64,000 bases of DNA from Vreelandella neptunia. Its GTDB lineage: Bacteria; Pseudomonadota; Gammaproteobacteria; Pseudomonadales; Halomonadaceae. The notes under the pieces are model-generated. The model made no database searches. It was not told the DNA's origin and worked only from the letters and a program-made list of their open reading frames with translations. The DNA lies in the NCBI RefSeq assembly GCF_034479615.1, contig NZ_CP140255.1:2728001-2792000 (forward strand), read 5' to 3'. This document shows positions 58,941-64,000 of the stretch, piece after piece; position 1 is the first letter of the stretch; the number at the start of each line of letters is the position of its first letter. A program made the position numbers and the translations under genes.

Positions 58941-61900
58941 TGCGTTTATCGGATATCTCTGTACAGCGACCGGTATTGGCGATGGTGATCGCGGCGCTGA
59001 TTATTGCCTTTGGCCTACTGGCGCTCAATCGTCTGCCGCTACAAGAGTACCCCACCATCGACCCGCCAGTGGTCACCATCGATACCCGCTACCCCGGCGC
59101 CTCGGCAAGCGTCGTCGAAACACGGATTACCCAGGTATTAGAAGACCGCATTGCAGGCGTTGAAGGCATTGAGCTGATTACCTCGCAAAGCGAGGATGGT
59201 CGCTCTCAGATCGAAATCGAATTTGGCATCGATATGGATATTAATGCCGCCGCCAATGACATTCGCGACCGTATCTCCGGCGCGCTGCGCAACCTACCCG
59301 ACGACGCTGACAACCCAGAGGTCACCAAAGCCGATAGCAGCGAAGAGATAGTGGTGTGGCTAAGCCTTTCCGGCGAAGACTACTCCATCACCGAGCTGAC
59401 CGACTACGCTAACCGCTTTCTGGTCGACAGCCTTTCCGTTCAGCCAGGGGTAGCACGGGTGCGTGTCGGCGGCGGCAGTGACTACGCCATGCGCGTGTGG
59501 CTGGATCGCAATGCCTTGGCCGCACGGGGACTCACCGTTAGCGATATCGAAGACGCACTAAGGGCAGAGAACGTAGAGCTACCGGCAGGCTCGCTTGAAT
59601 CCGAAGACCGGCAGTTTATTGTCCGCCTTCCCCGCAGTTTTGCCAGCGCCGAAGATTTTCAGCGTCTCGCCCTCAGCTCTCCTCAAAACCAAGAGTTAAA
59701 CGGCTATCTGGTGCGCCTTGCTGACGTAGCAAGAGTAGAAGTCGGCGCTGTGGAGGATCGTTCTGTCTTCCGCTCTAACGGCATCCCCATGGTCGGCCTG
59801 GGTATGATCATGCAGTCGACGGCCAACGTCATAGAGCTCTCCGAAGCCGTTCAGGTCGAACTTGAACGCCTGCAAGGTACGCTACCAGAAGGGATGTCAC
59901 TGAGCCTTAACTACGATGCCTCGCTGTTCGTCTCCGGGGCGATTGAGCAGGTCGTTATGACGCTGTTTATCGCCATGGGCTTGGTGGTGGTGGTGATCTT
60001 TATGTTTTTGGGCAATTTGCGCACCACTCTGGTGCCCGCGGTAACCGTTCCGATAGCCGTTATTGGCGCCTTTACTGCTCTGGCCGCAATGAATTTCTCA
60101 ATCAACCTACTAACGCTGCTGGCGCTGGTGCTGGCGATCGGCCTGATTGTCGATGATGCCATCGTCGTGCTTGAAAATATAAACCGGCGAATGCACGACT
60201 ACGGCGAGACACCGCTAGTCGCCGCCTTTCGCGGTACCCGGCAAATCGCTTTTGCCGTTATCGCCACCACCCTGGTGTTGGTGGCGGTTTTCCTGCCGCT
60301 CAGCATGTTGCAAGGCGATATTGGCCGACTATTTTCCGAGTTCGCGCTGACTATGGCCGCCGCAGTAGTCGTCTCTACGCTGCTGGCACTGACGCTTACG
60401 CCGATGATGGCGTCTAAAATTCTTAAGCCGGGCATGCACGATAGCCGGATTGGCAAAGCCGTGCAGTGGCTTCTCAGCGGCACTCAACGCCGCTATCAGG
60501 CCACGTTAGAGTGGATGCTCAAAATGCGCTGGCTGGTGGTCGCGGCGTTTGTATTGCTGATTGGAGCCACCGCCTGGCTGGCCACGGTACTGCCCAACGA
60601 ATACACGCCTCAGGAGGATCGCGGTAACTTTATCGTATTAGTGAATGGCCCTGAAGGCGCCACCTTCGACTACATGATGGACTATATGGATGAGATCGAA
60701 GCGCGGATGACACCATTGGTAGAGAGCGGTGAGCTGGAGCGCGTCGTCGTTCGCGCCCCTCGTGGCTACGGCAACATCGAGAACTTCAATAGCGGCTTTA
60801 TTATCGTCAATATGGCCGACTGGGGCAGTCGACGCAGTGCCTGGGAGATCATGGGCGAAGTACGCGAAAAGCTGCGTACTTTGCCAGGAGTACAAGCCTT
60901 CCCGGTAATGCGCCAGGGGTTTGGGCAGCGTACCCAAAAGCCGGTGCAGTTTGTGCTGGGTGGTGGGACTTACGAAGAGCTTGCCCGCTGGCGGGATACG
61001 CTGATCGATCATGTGCGTGAAAACAACCCGCGCTTGATGGCACTGGAGAGCAATTACAACGAAACCCAGCCGCAGCTAAGAGTCGACATTGACTACGAGC
61101 GCGCTGCTTCGCTGGGTGTTACGGTTACCGAGATCGGCAGAACGCTTGAAGTGCTGTTAGGTGGCCGTAACGTCACTCGCTACGTGGATCACGGTGAAGA
61201 GTACGACGTCATTTTGGAAGGTGACCGCGGCAGCCAAAACAGCCCCAGGGCGTTGGATAACATTCAGGTGCGATCTGCTCGCACAGGTGAGCTGATCCCC
61301 CTGGCCAGCCTGGTCACACTCTCCGACTTTGCTGGCGCCAGCACCCTGAATCGCTTTGACCGTATACGGGCGATTACCATTGAAGCCAATCTGGCGGATA
61401 GCTACCCTCTCGGCGAAGCCTTGGCCTACTTAGAGCAGAGCGCCGCGGAGCTACTGCCGGAAGAAACACAAACCAATTTGGCAGGCGCCTCACGGGATTT
61501 CCAAGAGGCCAGCGGCGCCACCGCGTTCCTGCTGATACTGGGCGCGCTAGTGGTCTTTTTGGTGCTGGCAGCGCAGTTCGAGAGCCTGATCCATCCCTTT
61601 GTGATTATGCTCACGGTGCCACTCGCAATGAGCGGCGCGCTCCTCGCCCTGCTGCTAAGCGGTCAGTCGCTTAATATCTACAGCCAAGTTGGCTTGGTGC
61701 TGTTGATTGGGCTGGCGGCGAAAAACGGCATTCTAATTGTCGAGTTTGCCAACCAGCTGCGCGACGAGGGTAAAGCCTTTCGTGCGGCGTTGATTGAAGC
61801 CTCTGTGACGCGCTTAAGACCTATCTTAATGACCGCCGTGACCACCATGGCCGGCGCCATACCGCTGATTGTCTCGACAGGGCCGGGGGCTGAGTCGCGC

Positions 61901-62074
61901 CTGGTGATCGGCACAGTAATTATGGCGGGCGTCGGCTCGGCCACGCTGTTTACGCTGTTTGTCGTGCCCGTCGCATACGATCTACTCGCGCGTCACACGG
62001 GTTCGCCAGGTGCAGTTAAGCGGCAGTTGGAGGAGGAAATTGCTAACGCGCCAGGAAGCGCACCAGATTCATAA
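58940..62074 (+). CDS. RND efflux permease (second system)
   Basis: Proton-driven multidrug exporter of the HAE1 type, 1044 residues. The TM4 relay has both Asp residues (AIGLIVDDAIVVLEN), and TM10/11 carry GLAAKNGILIVEFANQ with the Lys of the relay. N-terminus MRLSDISVQRPVLAMVIAALIIAFG is typical of the MdtC/MexQ-like group. Substrate unknown. A terminator follows 10 bp after the stop. Confidence 0.94.
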   Translation: MRLSDISVQRPVLAMVIAALIIAFGLLALNRLPLQEYPTIDPPVVTIDTRYPGASASVVETRITQVLEDRIAGVEGIELITSQSEDGRSQIEIEFGIDMDINAAANDIRDRISGALRNLPDDADNPEVTKADSSEEIVVWLSLSGEDYSITELTDYANRFLVDSLSVQPGVARVRVGGGSDYAMRVWLDRNALAARGLTVSDIEDALRAENVELPAGSLESEDRQFIVRLPRSFASAEDFQRLALSSPQNQELNGYLVRLADVARVEVGAVEDRSVFRSNGIPMVGLGMIMQSTANVIELSEAVQVELERLQGTLPEGMSLSLNYDASLFVSGAIEQVVMTLFIAMGLVVVVIFMFLGNLRTTLVPAVTVPIAVIGAFTALAAMNFSINLLTLLALVLAIGLIVDDAIVVLENINRRMHDYGETPLVAAFRGTRQIAFAVIATTLVLVAVFLPLSMLQGDIGRLFSEFALTMAAAVVVSTLLALTLTPMMASKILKPGMHDSRIGKAVQWLLSGTQRRYQATLEWMLKMRWLVVAAFVLLIGATAWLATVLPNEYTPQEDRGNFIVLVNGPEGATFDYMMDYMDEIEARMTPLVESGELERVVVRAPRGYGNIENFNSGFIIVNMADWGSRRSAWEIMGEVREKLRTLPGVQAFPVMRQGFGQRTQKPVQFVLGGGTYEELARWRDTLIDHVRENNPRLMALESNYNETQPQLRVDIDYERAASLGVTVTEIGRTLEVLLGGRNVTRYVDHGEEYDVILEGDRGSQNSPRALDNIQVRSARTGELIPLASLVTLSDFAGASTLNRFDRIRAITIEANLADSYPLGEALAYLEQSAAELLPEETQTNLAGASRDFQEASGATAFLLILGALVVFLVLAAQFESLIHPFVIMLTVPLAMSGALLALLLSGQSLNIYSQVGLVLLIGLAAKNGILIVEFANQLRDEGKAFRAALIEASVTRLRPILMTAVTTMAGAIPLIVSTGPGAESRLVIGTVIMAGVGSATLFTLFVVPVAYDLLARHTGSPGAVKRQLEEEIANAPGSAPDS

Positions 62075-62083
62075 AACGACAAA

Positions 62084-62116
62084 CCAAAAGGGCGCCCCAA
62101 TGGGACGCCCTTTTGG
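62084..62116 (+). terminator. Rho-independent terminator after the second RND operon
   Basis: Perfect 11-bp stem CCAAAAGGGCG / CGCCCTTTTGG with an 11-nt loop, starting 10 bp after the permease stop. Its TTTT lies in the distal arm; it is nearly symmetrical and may also stop the convergent DUF3617 transcript. Confidence 0.85.
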
Positions 62117-62167
62117 TGAGCTACCGGTTAGTTATTAACAAATTAATTATTAACTAAGAGGCAGTAA

Positions 62168-62596
62168 TTACTCACACTCGCCAAGGTACTCGCCTTCAAT
62201 CACGGTATTCATGCTGAGTTCACCCATGGGTGACTGGGTAAGGATATCGACGCTGCCTTCGATACGCTCGCCCATAAAACGCATTTCGCCATCGATGGTG
62301 GCTTCACCACCCTCAGCGCGACACACCATGCTGTAGCTTAGACCGTCTGCATTCAGCTCCTGGTCGAGCAGTTCACAGCCTTCCTCTTCCTCGATGAAGC
62401 CAAATTCAGCTCCCTCAAGCTCTTCCTGACTAATACACTGGCGCTCGGTTTCCGTTTGATCCGGAATTTCCATTTCGCCGGTGACGCTGGTTTTGCTCAC
62501 AAACTCCCACTCACCAGCGGTGACATTGGGGGTTTCAGCCAACGCGACCATCGGAAAGGCCACTAGGGCCGCTACTGCCATGTTACGTAACATCAT
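62168..62596 (-). CDS. DUF3617 domain-containing protein
   Basis: Secreted or periplasmic protein of 142 residues. Signal peptide MMLRNMAVAALVAFPMVALA is cleaved before ETPNVTAGEW. The DUF3617 fold has four Cys residues, in ERQCIS, GCELL, VCRAEG and the C-terminal GECE, likely paired as disulfides. The protein is notably acidic, as is common for exported proteins of halophiles. Function unknown. Confidence 0.88.
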   Translation of the reverse strand: MMLRNMAVAALVAFPMVALAETPNVTAGEWEFVSKTSVTGEMEIPDQTETERQCISQEELEGAEFGFIEEEEGCELLDQELNADGLSYSMVCRAEGGEATIDGEMRFMGERIEGSVDILTQSPMGELSMNTVIEGEYLGECE

Positions 62597-62743
62597 CGCT
62601 ACTCTCGCTGCGTTGCTTTGGGAACTTAAATCCTGGGATATCCTACCTGATTCAACCCCACGATGCCCTACCCGAGGATCACACTGCTACACTCAAGGGG
62701 TAAGAAACTGATTTAGCGCATCCGCTATACAAGGTAGCCAACA

Positions 62744-62953
62744 ATGCAAGACGACGCCCTGGTCAATTATGACTTCCACTGCCCCTACTGCGATTCGCCG
62801 CTGACCTTCCTGATTGATACGTCACAAGGCAGTCACGATACCTGGGAGGATTGCCATCAATGCTGCGCGCCCGTCCAGCTTCAGATCATCGTCTCACCGA
62901 TGAGCGGAGAACTTGAAAGCGTCGTCGCTGGGCGCGACGACGATGTGCTATAG
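62744..62953 (+). CDS. CPXCG motif-containing cysteine-rich protein
   Basis: A 69-residue protein with two metal-ligand pairs, CPYCDSPLTF and CHQCCAP, forming a small zinc-ribbon-like domain. The family is widespread and uncharacterised. It stops 6 bp before the stop of the convergent potI-like gene. Confidence 0.9.
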   Translation: MQDDALVNYDFHCPYCDSPLTFLIDTSQGSHDTWEDCHQCCAPVQLQIIVSPMSGELESVVAGRDDDVL

Positions 62954-62959
62954 CTTGAT

Positions 62960-63787
62960 CTAAACGTCTCGTAGAGCAGCCTTCCGCCGGGTCTCATTAC
63001 GCCGCATGAAAAACCACGCCAACAGTGTCGCCAGCGATACCGTTAGGATAATCAATGTAGCAAGCGCATTAATCTTCGGCGACACCCCCATGCGCACCGA
63101 CGAAAACACCACCATCGGCAGCGTATTGGCCCCTGGGCCGGAAACAAAGCTGGCGATCACAAGGTCATCCAGGGAGAGGGTAAACGCCAGCAGCCAGCCT
63201 GCTGCCAACGCGGGGGTAATGATCGGCAGCGTGATAGAGAAGAAGGTTTTCACTGGAGGTGAGCCCAAATCCATGGCGGCCTCTTCAATGGAGTGATCCA
63301 CTTCCCGCAGTCGCGCAGCCACCACGACCGCTACATAGGCACTGCAAAAAGTGGTGTGGGCAATCCAAATGGTCGCCATGCCCCGGTCGGCTGGCCAGCC
63401 GGTAATCTGCGCCATCTGCACAAATAGCAGCAGTAGCGAAAGACCGGTGATGACTTCGGGCATTACCAGCGGCGCCGTGACCATACTCGATAGCGCCGTT
63501 TTGCCTCGGAAGTGGCCATAGCGCGTCATTACAAAGGCTGCCACGGTGCCAAGGCAAACCGCCATGCTGGCAGCGAAAAACGCGATGCGTAGGCTTGTCC
63601 ACACCGCCGACAAAATCTGCTGATCTCGAAACAGCTCGCCGTACCACTGGGTGGAGAACCCCGCCCACACCGTGACCAGCTTCGATGCGTTAAACGAATA
63701 CACCACCAGCACAAACATCGGCAGGTAAAGAAATAGCAGACCAAGCACCAGCATGACCGTCGAGAAGTTCGGCCGTCGCATGCTCAT
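62960..63787 (-). CDS. potI: Polyamine-type ABC transporter permease (PotI-like)
   Basis: Inner-membrane permease of the spermidine/putrescine (PotFGHI or PotABCD) class, 275 residues with six helices. The EAA loop is IEEAAMDLGSPPVKTFFSITLPIITPALAAG; SLDDLVIASFVSGPGANTLPM is typical for PotC/PotI. Its ATG overlaps the stop of the upstream permease (TAATG). The substrate may be putrescine or a related compound, which the rest of the operon would settle. Confidence 0.92.
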   Translation of the reverse strand: MSMRRPNFSTVMLVLGLLFLYLPMFVLVVYSFNASKLVTVWAGFSTQWYGELFRDQQILSAVWTSLRIAFFAASMAVCLGTVAAFVMTRYGHFRGKTALSSMVTAPLVMPEVITGLSLLLLFVQMAQITGWPADRGMATIWIAHTTFCSAYVAVVVAARLREVDHSIEEAAMDLGSPPVKTFFSITLPIITPALAAGWLLAFTLSLDDLVIASFVSGPGANTLPMVVFSSVRMGVSPKINALATLIILTVSLATLLAWFFMRRNETRRKAALRDV

Positions 63788-64000
63788 TATTCAAGCTCCT
63801 TGGACTGGTAACGATGAAACCAGACAATCGGCACCAGTAAAAGCAGTAGCATTACCATCGCCAGCGCCGACGCCACCGGCCAGTCGCGGTTAAGGAAGAA
63901 CTCCTCCCACAGCACTTTGCCGATCATTAACGTGTCGGGACCACCCAGCAGTTCAGGAATCACAAACTCCCCTACCGCAGGAATGAACACCAGCATCGAA
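63787..64000 (-). CDS. potH: Polyamine-type ABC transporter permease, C-terminal part (PotH-like)
   Basis: Partial at the right window edge: only the last 70 or so codons are present. The visible FIPAVGEFVIPELLGGPDTLMIGKVLWEEFFLNRDWPVASALA is the signature end of PotH/PotB permeases, followed by a last membrane helix. Transcribed with the PotI-like gene; the 5' part and probably the ATPase and binding-protein genes lie beyond the window. Confidence 0.9.
   Translation of the reverse strand, partial: SMLVFIPAVGEFVIPELLGGPDTLMIGKVLWEEFFLNRDWPVASALAMVMLLLLLVPIVWFHRYQSKELE

Overview
The window looks like a chromosomal stretch of a halophilic gammaproteobacterium of the Halomonas/Vreelandella type. 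The reasons are the GntR-prpB-prpC-acnD-prpF-prpD methylcitrate operon, the ihfB-lapA-lapB block, a DUF1820 gene, and dispersed palindromic elements resembling Pseudomonas/Halomonas REP sequences. Genus placement is inference from gene content and order. No rRNA, tRNA, CRISPR, prophage or insertion sequence was recognised.

Layout. 1-3.8 kb: sdhE (minus), then ihfB, lapA, lapB, with pyrF convergent and a small secreted helix-hairpin-helix protein. 3.8-12.5 kb: a minus-strand propionate (2-methylcitrate cycle) operon under a GntR/FCD regulator whose probable operator touches its own start codon. Hairpins lie at several internal junctions. 12.6-16.5 kb: pabB, a compact cysH, cysB and trxA. 16.5-23.1 kb: an AI-2E-type transporter, a SIMPL protein, serS, a yefM-yoeB toxin-antitoxin pair, a dicarboxylate/glutamate symporter and a DUF4202 protein. 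23.2-30.7 kb: a 1036-residue FAD/Fe-S oxidoreductase (YdiJ-like) and an RND efflux pair. 30.7-37.4 kb: trpGDC, gph and rpe on the minus strand. trpE is not in its usual place. An orphan metal-binding protein gene and an NDH-2 gene are interleaved on the plus strand.

37.6-41.5 kb: a complete sulfate/thiosulfate ABC importer operon. A 12-bp motif upstream of it also occurs upstream of cysH and in the cysB-trxA gap, which suggests a shared, perhaps CysB-dependent, site. 41.6-43.4 kb: an A/T-richer islet with an AlkB-like dioxygenase and an EamA transporter. 43.6-46 kb: envelope and small accessory genes (YajG lipoprotein, thiopurine methyltransferase, SH3/coiled-coil membrane protein, DUF1820).

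46.2-50.3 kb holds the least explained system: a stand-alone ATP-grasp enzyme followed by a 685-residue protein whose C-terminal half carries a papain-like Cys/His/Asn pattern, then tlyA. A ligase plus peptidase/amidase pairing is inferred. 50.3-57.8 kb: an MscK-size mechanosensitive channel, outer-membrane phospholipase A, a DUF883/YqjE/YqjK-type stress membrane operon, a tandem array of REP-like elements and a BaiN/HI0933-type flavoprotein. 57.9-64 kb: a second RND efflux pair, a DUF3617 protein, a CPXCG protein and the permease genes of a polyamine-type ABC transporter running off the window edge.
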